Shown here in pieces: positions 34,367 through 43,065 of a stretch of 64,000 nt of DNA. A model generated the notes under the pieces. It ran no database searches. It saw only the letters and a list, made by a program, of their open reading frames with translations, and was not told where the DNA came from. Position 1 is the stretch's first letter; each line of letters begins with the position of its first letter. Made by a program: the position numbers and the translations under genes. The stretch comes from an uncultured Eggerthella sp. (GTDB lineage Bacteria > Actinomycetota > Coriobacteriia > Coriobacteriales > Eggerthellaceae), in the NCBI GenBank assembly GCA_900542065.1, contig UQLU01000002.1, positions 165,334 through 229,333 on the forward strand, in the 5' to 3' direction.

Positions 34367-37087
34367 ATGGCAGCATTCGATCGTATTTCGTGTGGCATTC
34401 CTCAGCTTGATACTGTTTTCGACAACATCCGTTTAGGCGACAACGTTGTTTGGCAGTTATCATCACTTGAAGATTTTCCAACATTCGTTGAGCCGTTTGT
34501 GGCACAGTGTCTCGCAGACAAACGTCCCATTATTTATATGCGTTTTGCCTCTCATGAGCCCCTGGTAAAACCGCAGCCAGGCGTTACTATCTATGAGCTC
34601 AATCCTCATAAAGGATTTGAGGCATTCACGATCGAAGTTCGAGAACTTATCACCAAAGAAGGCCGCGAAGCCTGCTATGTATTTGATTGCTTAAGCGAAT
34701 TGCAAGCTGCCTGGTCTGCTGATCTTATGATGGGCAACTTTTTTAGAGTAACGTGTCCCTACTTATTTGAACTTGATACCGTTGCTTACTTTCCTATTAT
34801 TCGCGGCGGTCATTCGTTTCAAACCATTGCGAAAATTCGCGATACTACTCAAGTTTTAATCGACGTGTATTCTTCACCCGAAAACGATCTGTATGTTCAC
34901 CCTCTCAAGATGTGGAACCGCTATAGCGAAACCATGTTTTTAGCCCACCGCTATTCTCCACAAACCAAAGAAGTTTTTACTTTGACCGACGGCATGGAAG
35001 CAAGCAAATTTTATGCTCTTGCAGGCGAGGAAGCTCAAGCGGCACCCGATCGCAATACCGACAGCTGGGATCGATTTTTTGCGGCTGCTCAGTCGGACTT
35101 CAGGCAAGGAACTTTAACCGCTAACACCTGCACCAAAATGTGCAACATGATGATTACCAAAGATCCCAAAATGCGCGAAATGGTTAAGCGCTATTTTGAA
35201 CCAACCGATTATTTCGAAATCCGCAATCATATGGTAGGAACCGGAATCATTGGCGGCAAAGCTTGCGGCATGCTTCTCGCGCGCAAAATGATTCAGCTGC
35301 AACAGCCAGAGGTGTATAAGCATCTCGAACCGCACGACTCGTTCTATCTTGGCTCGGATGTGTTTTACTCCTATTTGGTTGCCAACGATCTGTGGACTAT
35401 TCGCATCAGACAACGAAGTGAAGAGGGATTCATCGATGAAGCTCCTGCTCTGAAAGAAGGTTTGCTTAATGGGTCCTTTCCTGAGGACATACGCGAACGC
35501 TTTATGCGCATTTTGGATTATTACGGACAGGCTCCCATCATTGTGCGCTCCAGCAGCTTCTTAGAGGACGGCTTCGGTAACGCCTTTGCCGGAAAATACG
35601 ATTCGGTTTTTTGCGCCAACATGGGATCGCTTGAAGAGCGACTTGATGCATTCGAATCGGCAGTACGCCGTGTCTACGCGTCCACTATGAATCCTTCCGC
35701 TCTTGAATACCGTCGTCGTAATGGACTTGATCGTAAAGAAGAGCAGATGGCGCTTCTTGTTATGCGCGTAAGCGGATCGCATTACGGGCATCGGTTGTTT
35801 ATGCCAACAGCTGCGGGTGTTGGCTATTCCCATAGTACCTATCGCTGGTCTGATTCACTTGATCCGAGCGCAGGAATGCTTCGTCTTGTCGCGGGGCTTG
35901 GTACAAAAGCCGTCGATCGAACTCAGTCAGACTACCCACGCATTATTAGCCTTGATAAGCCTTTGGCACAAACAAATCAAACTTGGGCAGATAAACATCG
36001 TTATTCTCAGCATAATGCCGATGTTCTCGATCTGGAAAAACGCACCATAACCGAATGCAACGTGCTCGATTTGGCTGATTTGTTTCCCCGCTTTGCCCAA
36101 CAAGCCGTGTTCGAGCATGATCGCGAAGCGGAGGGAAGACTGCGCGAACGAGGTCAGTATCGTCCCGTTTTATTCGCTTCGTGTCAGGGGCTGGCTGAAA
36201 ACCGCGAATTTACGACGCTAATGGCGAACATGCTTTTAACCTTGGAGCGCTGTTACGAACATCCCGTCGATATCGAATACACCGTAAATGTTGGCAAGGA
36301 CAACGAGTTTGTTGTTAATCTTCTGCAATGCCGACCGCTTCACCTGCTGCAATCTGGAAAGCGTATTGATTTACCAAAGCTACCCCAAGAAGATACGTAT
36401 TTCAGTATTAAGCAGTGCGCGATGGGAAAATCGCGTGTTACCCCCATCGATGTCGTAATAGTAGTTGATCCCCTTCGTTATTATCAGTGTCCCCATATCG
36501 AAAAGCCTACGGCAGCACGTCTCATTGGAATGGTTAACGAGCATTTTCGCAATACAGGCAAAAACTGTTTGCTGCTGGCACCGGGACGTATTGGCACTTC
36601 CTCCCCTGAACTTGGTGTGCCTGTTGCCTTCGCTGACGTAAGCAATCTTATGGGCGTATGCGAAGTTGCTTCTTCAGAAGCTGGTTATTCGCCTGAGCTT
36701 TCCTATGGCAGCCATTTGTTCCAAGACCTAGTGGAGGCAGATATCTACTACGGGGCCTTGCTAGAAGATCGTTCGCACGTGTACTACAACCCTCATTTTG
36801 TTGAGTGTTTTGTCGATATCACAGCAGAAGTACTGCCATCGACTGTGACGCCATCAGCGGGAATGGCACCGGTCGCAACGCCGTCGGCGGCAATGGCGTC
36901 CGCTGTAACACCATCGGCGGCACAGCAATCCGCAAAAGCTCCTTCTCAATTTGCAAAATCCGCCCCATATGAAAAGGCTACAGCGTTAGTACAAGTATTT
37001 GATACAAGCAATTCCTCGCTCACTTTGTGGCATGATTTGCGCACCAATACCAGTATTTGCGGATTGCGGAAAAGCGCCTGTGAATAA
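34367..37087 (+). CDS. KaiC-like plus PEP-synthase-like (PPDK_N) fusion protein
   Basis: A 906-residue protein. Residues 1 to about 230 resemble a RecA/KaiC fold (DRISCGIPQLDTVFDNIRLGDNVVWQL) but the Walker A glycine/lysine loop is missing, so it probably does not hydrolyse ATP. Residues about 290-670 match the PEP/pyruvate-binding domain of PEP synthase and PPDK: VRSSSFLEDGFGNAFAGKYDSVF and the closing LLQCRPLHLL. The phosphohistidine and PEP-utilising barrel domains are absent. A Thr/Pro/Ser/Ala repeat follows (about 822-860). Function unknown; it lies next to, and converges on, an MGDG-synthase-type glycosyltransferase gene. Confidence 0.72.
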   Translation: MAAFDRISCGIPQLDTVFDNIRLGDNVVWQLSSLEDFPTFVEPFVAQCLADKRPIIYMRFASHEPLVKPQPGVTIYELNPHKGFEAFTIEVRELITKEGREACYVFDCLSELQAAWSADLMMGNFFRVTCPYLFELDTVAYFPIIRGGHSFQTIAKIRDTTQVLIDVYSSPENDLYVHPLKMWNRYSETMFLAHRYSPQTKEVFTLTDGMEASKFYALAGEEAQAAPDRNTDSWDRFFAAAQSDFRQGTLTANTCTKMCNMMITKDPKMREMVKRYFEPTDYFEIRNHMVGTGIIGGKACGMLLARKMIQLQQPEVYKHLEPHDSFYLGSDVFYSYLVANDLWTIRIRQRSEEGFIDEAPALKEGLLNGSFPEDIRERFMRILDYYGQAPIIVRSSSFLEDGFGNAFAGKYDSVFCANMGSLEERLDAFESAVRRVYASTMNPSALEYRRRNGLDRKEEQMALLVMRVSGSHYGHRLFMPTAAGVGYSHSTYRWSDSLDPSAGMLRLVAGLGTKAVDRTQSDYPRIISLDKPLAQTNQTWADKHRYSQHNADVLDLEKRTITECNVLDLADLFPRFAQQAVFEHDREAEGRLRERGQYRPVLFASCQGLAENREFTTLMANMLLTLERCYEHPVDIEYTVNVGKDNEFVVNLLQCRPLHLLQSGKRIDLPKLPQEDTYFSIKQCAMGKSRVTPIDVVIVVDPLRYYQCPHIEKPTAARLIGMVNEHFRNTGKNCLLLAPGRIGTSSPELGVPVAFADVSNLMGVCEVASSEAGYSPELSYGSHLFQDLVEADIYYGALLEDRSHVYYNPHFVECFVDITAEVLPSTVTPSAGMAPVATPSAAMASAVTPSAAQQSAKAPSQFAKSAPYEKATALVQVFDTSNSSLTLWHDLRTNTSICGLRKSACE

Positions 37088-37205
37088 CAAGGGGAAATAG
37101 GAAATTTGTTAGTTATTGGGGTATTTAGATCTTTTTATCTATTTTTTTACCCCTATAACTTAATAATTTGATATGCATGACTTAGCCTGCGCCTTTAGAG
37201 AAACG

Positions 37206-38453
37206 TCAACGAACGCGATAAGGCTTCTTACCCCAATACACTTTCGCGAAATGGCGCTTTGGCAGCTGTATCTTTCCCACCATATCAAGCGTGGTCGTAG
37301 CAATATCGCGTGCCGCATAGGGACGTCGCAAAGATTCGCCACCAGAAAGCATAGTTTCAAGTCGCTCGGGATTCGAGTGAATTTGATCAAGTTCGGTGAG
37401 GAGCTCTTCGGAAGTTTCCGCCTTTACTGCAGCACCAGCCGCAGTTACGGTAAGCGTATTAGCGCGCTCTTGCCCATAGGATTTACCTACCAAAATAAGT
37501 GGCAAGCGAGCACATAGACATTCCGTAGTAGCCAAACCACCCGACTTGGCGATGATCATATCGCTTGCTTCCATGAGTCCTGGAATATCTTCGATATAGT
37601 TAAATACCGTTGCATTGGTAATGTTTCGCTCTGCAAAAAATTCTCGTAACTTAGTAGCATATTCCTCGTCTGCACCCGCAAGAATAGCAAAATGCATCTT
37701 TGGAAAATCTGATAAACACGGCAGAATTTTGTCAACAATTTCACGAAACGGAATATAGGGCTGAGACAAACGGGCGCCCGCCATGACAATGACATTAATT
37801 TTGTCATGAGGAAGATTAAATCTATCCAATACGGCATCCCTATCGCATGGTTCCGAAAAACCTTTTCGCACGGGAATACCTGTCACTTTTATATGACTAT
37901 CAGGCACTTTTCTTGGCTTGAGTTCTTTAACCATTTCCTCATCGGCGCAACAGAACAAATCGCAATCCAAATGAGGCCACAGACCTTCTGCGCCATAGTC
38001 AGTCGGAACACAAACCATAGGAAATGCCTGACGCGTTACCATACGTGCCGCAACCGAAGCATTAGCCGCAACAATATGCGTTGCAATAATGGCGATAGGC
38101 TTACGTTTTTCAACAAGCTTGGTAAAAGGCTTAAACATACAAGGCGACCAGCCCCAACCACCTGCCCAAAGTAAGCGGCCGGTGAAAACATGATGCCAGG
38201 TGAAGTCATAGAGCGAATTAAAAACTACCGTTACGTTGGCGGTTTTATCGCCATCGAACTTAACGTAACCGTAGTCCAAAATATCAAGCACGGCAATTTC
38301 GGTATCGGCAGGCAAATTGGGATGCTTTCCGCACAAATCCTCAAGCGCCTGCGAGATTGCTTGCGCCGCACTGCGATGGCCAGAACCAACAGAAGCGTGC
38401 ACCACAATAACAAGAGGCCGCGTAGAATTTTCATCACAAGTTGTGGTTATCAT
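37206..38453 (-). CDS. MGDG-synthase-type glycosyltransferase (GT28)
   Basis: A 415-residue GT-B enzyme of the MurG/MGDG-synthase/UgtP type, which adds a hexose to diacylglycerol or a similar lipid on the inner membrane face. The N-terminal domain carries VVHASVGSGHRSAAQAI (residues about 17-33), as in the MGDG_synth domain, and the C-terminal nucleotide-sugar domain has AGADEEYATKLREF and SGGLATTECLCARLPLI. The ATG at 38453 has AAAGGAGG 4 nt upstream; a 42-nt longer frame lacks a ribosome site. A glycolipid product is inferred from the family. Confidence 0.85.
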   Translation of the reverse strand: MITTTCDENSTRPLVIVVHASVGSGHRSAAQAISQALEDLCGKHPNLPADTEIAVLDILDYGYVKFDGDKTANVTVVFNSLYDFTWHHVFTGRLLWAGGWGWSPCMFKPFTKLVEKRKPIAIIATHIVAANASVAARMVTRQAFPMVCVPTDYGAEGLWPHLDCDLFCCADEEMVKELKPRKVPDSHIKVTGIPVRKGFSEPCDRDAVLDRFNLPHDKINVIVMAGARLSQPYIPFREIVDKILPCLSDFPKMHFAILAGADEEYATKLREFFAERNITNATVFNYIEDIPGLMEASDMIIAKSGGLATTECLCARLPLILVGKSYGQERANTLTVTAAGAAVKAETSEELLTELDQIHSNPERLETMLSGGESLRRPYAARDIATTTLDMVGKIQLPKRHFAKVYWGKKPYRVR

Positions 38454-38609
38454 CGCGCCTCCTTTCTTGTTTATGCGCACTACGTTATCCCTCAATTATG
38501 CCATCAGAAGACCAGCTTGCACTATTTTTTCGACAATCCTCATACTGTGAGGCGCGCTGATAAGGACAAACGGAACTTAACTGTAGCAAAATCAAGCATA
38601 ATTGTTCCT

Positions 38610-38643
38610 AAAAACGGAAGCAGCGCCAAGTGACGCTACTTCC
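38610..38643 (-). terminator. Rho-independent terminator of the GlcD-type gene
   Basis: On the minus strand GGAAGTAGCG...CGCTGCTTCC pair (one U-G, 8-nt loop, 38643-38616), followed by GTTTTT. It lies 74 nt past the stop. Confidence 0.75.
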
Positions 38644-38716
38644 TTATTATGTTGTAATTTTTGGCATGATGGCAAATCGAATTTCTATTTTGCCCTGATG
38701 CCTTTCGCGACTTGAT

Positions 38717-40135
38717 CTAATTGCAAATCTTGCCAGGATTCAAAATCATGTTCGGATCGAATACCTGCTTGATGCCTGCCATCAAATTGATTGCCGTTTC
38801 ACCCAAAGATTCACGCAAGAATTCTTTCTTCGCATAGCCAATGCCATGTTCGCCAGAAACTTGACCGCGCAATTCGGTGCACTTTTCATATGCTGCAGCC
38901 ATAACCTTTGACGTGCGTTCCATAAATACATCTTCGTCCATGTCGTTTGCGCAACAATAAATGTGAAGATTGCCGTCACCAGCATGACCAAAGGAACGAA
39001 TACGAACTTCGTACTTGTCACCAACTTCATGAGCATACTCAAGGAAAGTTGGGATTTTATCAACAGGAACAACTACGTCCATTTCATCAATAAGATCGGT
39101 TTCTGCTTCGATTACCGTCAGAAATGCACTACGAGCTTCCCAAACAGCACGTTTGTCAGCAGGATGACTTAGCACGAGTGTGTCATAAGCGCCAATTTCG
39201 TCACCAATTTCTGCAAGAGTTTCTGCACGCTGGAAGATTTCATCCTGGTCATTGCCATCAAGCGTTACCAGAATATAAGCGCCCGCTTCCTTACCGTCGA
39301 TAACGGTCGGGATGATCTTATTGCCCGTGTAGTTAGCAGAAGAATCTACGATGTCACGCTCCATGAACTCGATGGATTGAGGGCTTAGACCTGCAAGTTT
39401 AATCTTGGGAACAGCAGAAATTGCGGTTTCGATGTCTGCGAAGGGCAAAATGAAGCTGATATCTTCCTTGGGATTAGGAATAAGCTTCAACGTAAGCTCG
39501 GTAATAACACCAAGCGTGCCTTCGGAGCCAATCATCAAGTGAAGCAAGCTGTAGCCAGAGCTGGTCTTAGTAACCGAACGACCAAGCTCAAGAATTCGAC
39601 CATTTGGCAAAACAACTGTCATAGCTAAAACATAATCGCGCGTAGTGCCATACTTTACCGCACGCATACCACCAGCATTAGTGCTTACATTACCACCCAA
39701 AGAACCTGTTTTCTCACCAGGATCAGGTGGATACATCAAATCGTGTTCAAGTGCATCTGCAGCCAAATCGCACAGGCGAACACCAGGCTGTACATGAACA
39801 AGCAAGTTATTCATGTCGTAATACAGAATCTTGTCCATACGCATGGTGCACAAAACCACACCACCAAACAGAGGCGTTGCACCACCAACAAGACCAGTGC
39901 CTGCACCACGAACAGTAACAGGAATCTTGTTGTCGTTGCACAGCATCATGATGGCAGCTACTTCTGCCGTGCTTGCTGGCATGCACACCAACTCTGGCAT
40001 TTGAGAGCCATAAATAGGCATTTCATCATGAGAATAGTCGGCACTAATATCTTCGCCAACATAGCAGTTAGCTTCACCAACGATCTTCTTAAGTTGCCCA
40101 ATAAGTTCAGGAGTGAGCTTGTTGTACTCAGCCAT
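38717..40135 (-). CDS. FAD-binding oxidase, GlcD/D-lactate dehydrogenase type
   Basis: A 472-residue flavoprotein with the PCMH-type FAD-binding domain (about 40-220: TVRGAGTGLVGGATPLFGGVV and PPDPGEKTGSLGGNVSTNAGGMRAVKYG) and the FAD-oxidase C-terminal domain (about 225-470: RIRSFGHAGDGNLHIY, QVSGEHGIGYAKKEFL). Substrates of the family are glycolate, D-lactate and other 2-hydroxy acids. GGAAGG lies about 5 nt before the ATG. No GlcE/GlcF or EtfAB gene is adjacent, so the electron acceptor is unknown. Confidence 0.88.
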   Translation of the reverse strand: MAEYNKLTPELIGQLKKIVGEANCYVGEDISADYSHDEMPIYGSQMPELVCMPASTAEVAAIMMLCNDNKIPVTVRGAGTGLVGGATPLFGGVVLCTMRMDKILYYDMNNLLVHVQPGVRLCDLAADALEHDLMYPPDPGEKTGSLGGNVSTNAGGMRAVKYGTTRDYVLAMTVVLPNGRILELGRSVTKTSSGYSLLHLMIGSEGTLGVITELTLKLIPNPKEDISFILPFADIETAISAVPKIKLAGLSPQSIEFMERDIVDSSANYTGNKIIPTVIDGKEAGAYILVTLDGNDQDEIFQRAETLAEIGDEIGAYDTLVLSHPADKRAVWEARSAFLTVIEAETDLIDEMDVVVPVDKIPTFLEYAHEVGDKYEVRIRSFGHAGDGNLHIYCCANDMDEDVFMERTSKVMAAAYEKCTELRGQVSGEHGIGYAKKEFLRESLGETAINLMAGIKQVFDPNMILNPGKICN

Positions 40136-40661
40136 AGCAACCTTCCAAATAGACGAGGTACTTCCTTTAATGTGATAAGAATCTATCTTTGGATTTTTTA
40201 GAATCTCCAGTTAAGAAGTCTTTGCAAAAGCTTTACTCCAGAGATTCTAAAGATGTCACCATTGAGGCAGTCCTTAAAAGATCGATCCCCACCAACGTTT
40301 GATCATATCGTAGCTAGAAACACCTCTTATCCTGTCTAGGTGAAACCCACCACTAAGCGGGCAAACGGCAGAAAAGACGTACACCCGCCAAAAAATGACG
40401 GGCGTACGCACAATAGAAGAGAAACTAACTAATAGACAATCACTGCCCAAAAGATTACTCATTAGAGCCACCATGATACTGGTGGCAATTACGGTTTGGA
40501 TCTAACCTATGTTGAAAGGTGTTCGAATCAGACGAGGCAGATCCTACCCCATAAAGATATAAGCCAATTTTCGCGTTCGCATAAATTGCTTCTTACTATC
40601 AGCACTTTTGCGAGCACATTAATTTCAGCTTTACGAAAGCCGATTCTAGAGTGGAGTCCCC
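40136..40661. other. Structured non-coding interval
   Basis: 526 bases without a convincing gene. It holds a 10-bp inverted repeat TTAGAATCTC / GAGATTCTAA (40198-40207 and 40241-40250, 33-nt loop), a bulged hairpin around CGTACACCCG / CGGGCGTACG (about 40378-40408), and a CCACC / GGTGG hairpin near 40470-40487. A 66-codon minus frame at 40274-40474 has no ribosome site. Some of these may be leader or terminator elements of the flanking genes. Confidence 0.4.
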
Positions 40662-40877
40662 ATGATTCAGATTCCTAACAGCATCGCATTTGGACAACTC
40701 ATCAAAGAAGAACGAAAGCGCCAAGGCTTTACCCAAGCAGAATTCGCAGGACTTTGTGGCGTAGGCATCACATTTCTCTCACAACTAGAAAATGGCAAAG
40801 AAACTGCTGAATTAGGGAAGGCGCTCAATGTATTAACCATGCTCGGCATTGATCTTTATGCGGAACGGAGGGCATAG
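40662..40877 (+). CDS. HipB-like XRE family DNA-binding protein, orphan
   Basis: A 71-residue helix-turn-helix protein of the XRE/Cro-CI type, closest in pattern to short HipB/y4mF antitoxins: FGQLIKEERKRQGFTQAEFAGLCGVGITFLSQLENGKETAELGKALNVLTMLGIDL. GGAG lies 8-9 nt before the ATG. No HipA kinase follows; instead a minus-strand permease gene starts at 40976. The same frame continues after its stop for 33 codons (see findings). It may be an orphan regulator or the relic of a toxin-antitoxin pair. Confidence 0.75.
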   Translation: MIQIPNSIAFGQLIKEERKRQGFTQAEFAGLCGVGITFLSQLENGKETAELGKALNVLTMLGIDLYAERRA

Positions 40878-40975
40878 CAAAAATGGGGGCGGTTTTGGAA
40901 TCCCCCCTATATTGCTGACGATTTACTTGAAGACATCCTTCCCAGAGAAGCTGTTCTCAGGGAATTTTGCGAATC

Positions 40976-41746
40976 TTAGTTATCTCTCACGAGGCGCTTA
41001 AATAGCGCGACAAAGAGCACCGCACAAGCAACGGTCCACGCAAGAGTAATTGTCAGAGGAACCAGTGCGTCGTTCGTAAATAAATTGCCCTGCATCATAA
41101 GTTCCACAAGAGAATTCATGCCACCCGTTGGAGAGTATTGAACAATTTCGGCAATTTCTCCACCATACGCGCCAAACACTGGGGCCAAGGTAATCAAAAT
41201 TACTGGCACCGCATAAAGCCCTGCTGTCATTTGGTCACGCGCAGCAAGTCCCAACACCAACGAAAGCAAGATAATAGGAAGTGCACCTAAAATGCCCAAA
41301 CCCAAATAAGGCATCAACAGTGAAATGTCAGCAGCACCAGCAATGAAGAAGCATGCCGTTGCTACCACTAGCACCATAACCAGAGAAATAAACGCACGAG
41401 AAATAATAATCTGACCAGCGCTTACATTGGCAAGCATAAGGGTGCGAAGCGTGTGTTTTTCCTTTTCTTCCGCAATGCCGTATACCACCGCCATACTTAC
41501 CACCATACCGATAGCCATACAAAGTGAAGAAGAAAGCTCAAATTTTGCCAGAATAGCATCCACTGCAGGCCCCGCCACATTCGGATCTGCACCAACTGTA
41601 GCCACTCCTACATCGCCCAGCATATAGCGAAACAACACCGCAAAACCAATGGGCATCAGCAAACATACCAACATGCTGGGGTTCTTAAACATGTCAATAA
41701 AATCTTTTTGGCAGAGAGCCCCAATTTTTCTCATAGTTGCCTGCAT
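40976..41746 (-). CDS. ABC-2 type exporter permease
   Basis: A 256-residue ABC-2/NatB-type membrane subunit with six hydrophobic segments. It starts with a soluble stretch MRKIGALCQKDFIDMFKNPSML, then TM1; the EEKEKHTLRTLMLANVSAGQIIISRA loop is typical of the family. Its ATG overlaps the stop of the ATPase gene by one base (TAATG), so translation is coupled and the two form one exporter. The substrate is unknown; a 44-residue peptide gene lies upstream in the same operon. Confidence 0.85.
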   Translation of the reverse strand: MQATMRKIGALCQKDFIDMFKNPSMLVCLLMPIGFAVLFRYMLGDVGVATVGADPNVAGPAVDAILAKFELSSSLCMAIGMVVSMAVVYGIAEEKEKHTLRTLMLANVSAGQIIISRAFISLVMVLVVATACFFIAGAADISLLMPYLGLGILGALPIILLSLVLGLAARDQMTAGLYAVPVILITLAPVFGAYGGEIAEIVQYSPTGGMNSLVELMMQGNLFTNDALVPLTITLAWTVACAVLFVALFKRLVRDN

Positions 41747-42612
41747 TAGAACTCCCTCCCCGTTAAATCCAAGAACACTTCTTCCAAATTTGGTTCATCC
41801 GAATGGATGGACAAGCATTCGCCCGATTCCATCAATTCGCTTATTATCGCAGCACCTGCTGTATCTTTAGTAGTAGAAACAACCCCACGCGTTTTAGTAT
41901 GAATAGTTACCTTATTTCGTGCGTGAGCTAACTTTAACTTATCGGACGTATCGCATGCTGCTATATGACCTTCGTTTAGGATAGCTACTCGATCACACAC
42001 GCTATCCGCTTCCGACATATCGTGCGTGGTGAGAAATACGGTAGTGCCAGCCTCTTTCAATTCACCTAGCATGCGGTGAACCTCTGCACGAGCTGCTGGA
42101 TCAAGCCCACTGGTTGGCTCATCCAAAAACAGCAACTCAGGTGAATGAATAAGGGCAGCCAAAAGTGCTGCTCGCTGTCGCATACCCTTCGAACAATTTT
42201 TGATCAACGTTTTGCGATCGTCTTTTAGCGCCATTCGATCAAGCAACGCAGGAATACCTTTCCCTGATACACCGCGAACCTTCGCGTAAAACTTCAAGTT
42301 ATCTTCAATAGAAAGCCGTTCGTAAAGAGCGCTCGTATCTGACAAGATGCCAATACGCTCATAATCGGCATCGCTAGCATTTTCTATCGGACGATGAAAA
42401 AGCTGTATTCGCCCACCATCTTTTTTAAGCTGGCGAGTTAAAAGCTTAATTGTGGTGGTTTTGCCCGCACCCGATGGTCCTAAAAATCCAAATGCTTCAC
42501 CGCGTTGCACTGAAAAAGAAAGATTACTTAGTACTTGTTTATGCACCGCACGAGGCCCTGAACCTATTTTGAAGGAAAGGTTTACCCCTTCCATAGCCAT
42601 TACCGTACTCAT
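41746..42612 (-). CDS. ABC exporter ATP-binding protein (NatA/CcmA-like)
   Basis: A 288-residue ATPase subunit. Walker A GPSGAGKTT, signature NCSKGMRQRAALLAAL, Walker B LLFLDEPTSGLD and H-loop TTHDM are all intact. The C-terminal 70 residues are the usual accessory domain of drug/antibiotic-type exporters (ENEPNLEEVFLDLTGR-like). The start at 42612 has GAGAGG 7 nt upstream; an earlier in-frame ATG overlaps it. It is translationally coupled to the permease gene downstream and preceded by the 44-residue peptide gene. Confidence 0.9.
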   Translation of the reverse strand: MSTVMAMEGVNLSFKIGSGPRAVHKQVLSNLSFSVQRGEAFGFLGPSGAGKTTTIKLLTRQLKKDGGRIQLFHRPIENASDADYERIGILSDTSALYERLSIEDNLKFYAKVRGVSGKGIPALLDRMALKDDRKTLIKNCSKGMRQRAALLAALIHSPELLFLDEPTSGLDPAARAEVHRMLGELKEAGTTVFLTTHDMSEADSVCDRVAILNEGHIAACDTSDKLKLAHARNKVTIHTKTRGVVSTTKDTAGAAIISELMESGECLSIHSDEPNLEEVFLDLTGREF

Positions 42613-42643
42613 TTTGCCGCCTCTCATTTAACTCAACGAGTCC

Positions 42644-42778
42644 CTAGCTCTTAGTCCCAGATTTACGATCCTCTGAACGGTTTTTATCTATTTTGCCGAC
42701 AAGATAATCAACAACCGAAACAGCAATATCAGCAACACCACTATCTTTCAGTAGACTCATCAAGAATTGCGAACCCAT
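42644..42778 (-). CDS. 44-residue amphipathic peptide gene upstream of the ABC exporter
   Basis: Small reading frame of 45 codons. The ATG at 42778 has AAAGGAG 5 nt upstream, as good as any ribosome site in the window. The product starts MGSQFLMSLLKDSGVADIAV, which can form a hydrophobic/amphipathic helix to about residue 29, and ends in a charged Lys/Asp/Arg/Ser tail. It is 31 nt upstream of the ATPase start, with no terminator between, so it is likely cotranscribed. It could be an exported or immunity-type peptide or a small regulator of the transporter; none of these is shown. Confidence 0.6.
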   Translation of the reverse strand: MGSQFLMSLLKDSGVADIAVSVVDYLVGKIDKNRSEDRKSGTKS

Positions 42779-43065
42779 TTTTACTCCTTTATTTCTTTTC
42801 GTTATTCCATTTCACGCTTCGCAGGGTTTTGCTTACCTGCCCGTTTTGCCTGCGCGTCATTTAAGACACCGACAGTTTTTCACGAATACCTGATCAAATA
42901 TATAGTTTTCGTATGACAAGAGCACGTCATCCTACGAAAGGAGCACTGAAGAGCACGACAGGAGCATCGAGATCACTCGTGTACGCTTATTACACTTGGG
43001 TCCTGTGATACCATTTCGCTTGACACAAATTCCACTCAGTGAAATACGAAAGCAAGGACAACTGA

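Noticed and set aside
40274..40474. 66-codon minus-strand frame
   Set aside because: No Shine-Dalgarno, and it overlaps hairpins that look non-coding.
43020..43048. Sigma70 promoter TTGACA-17-AATACG for the ABC-LytTR gene
   Set aside because: The -10 is poor and the transcript would begin at about the ribosome site, so I do not report it as a feature.
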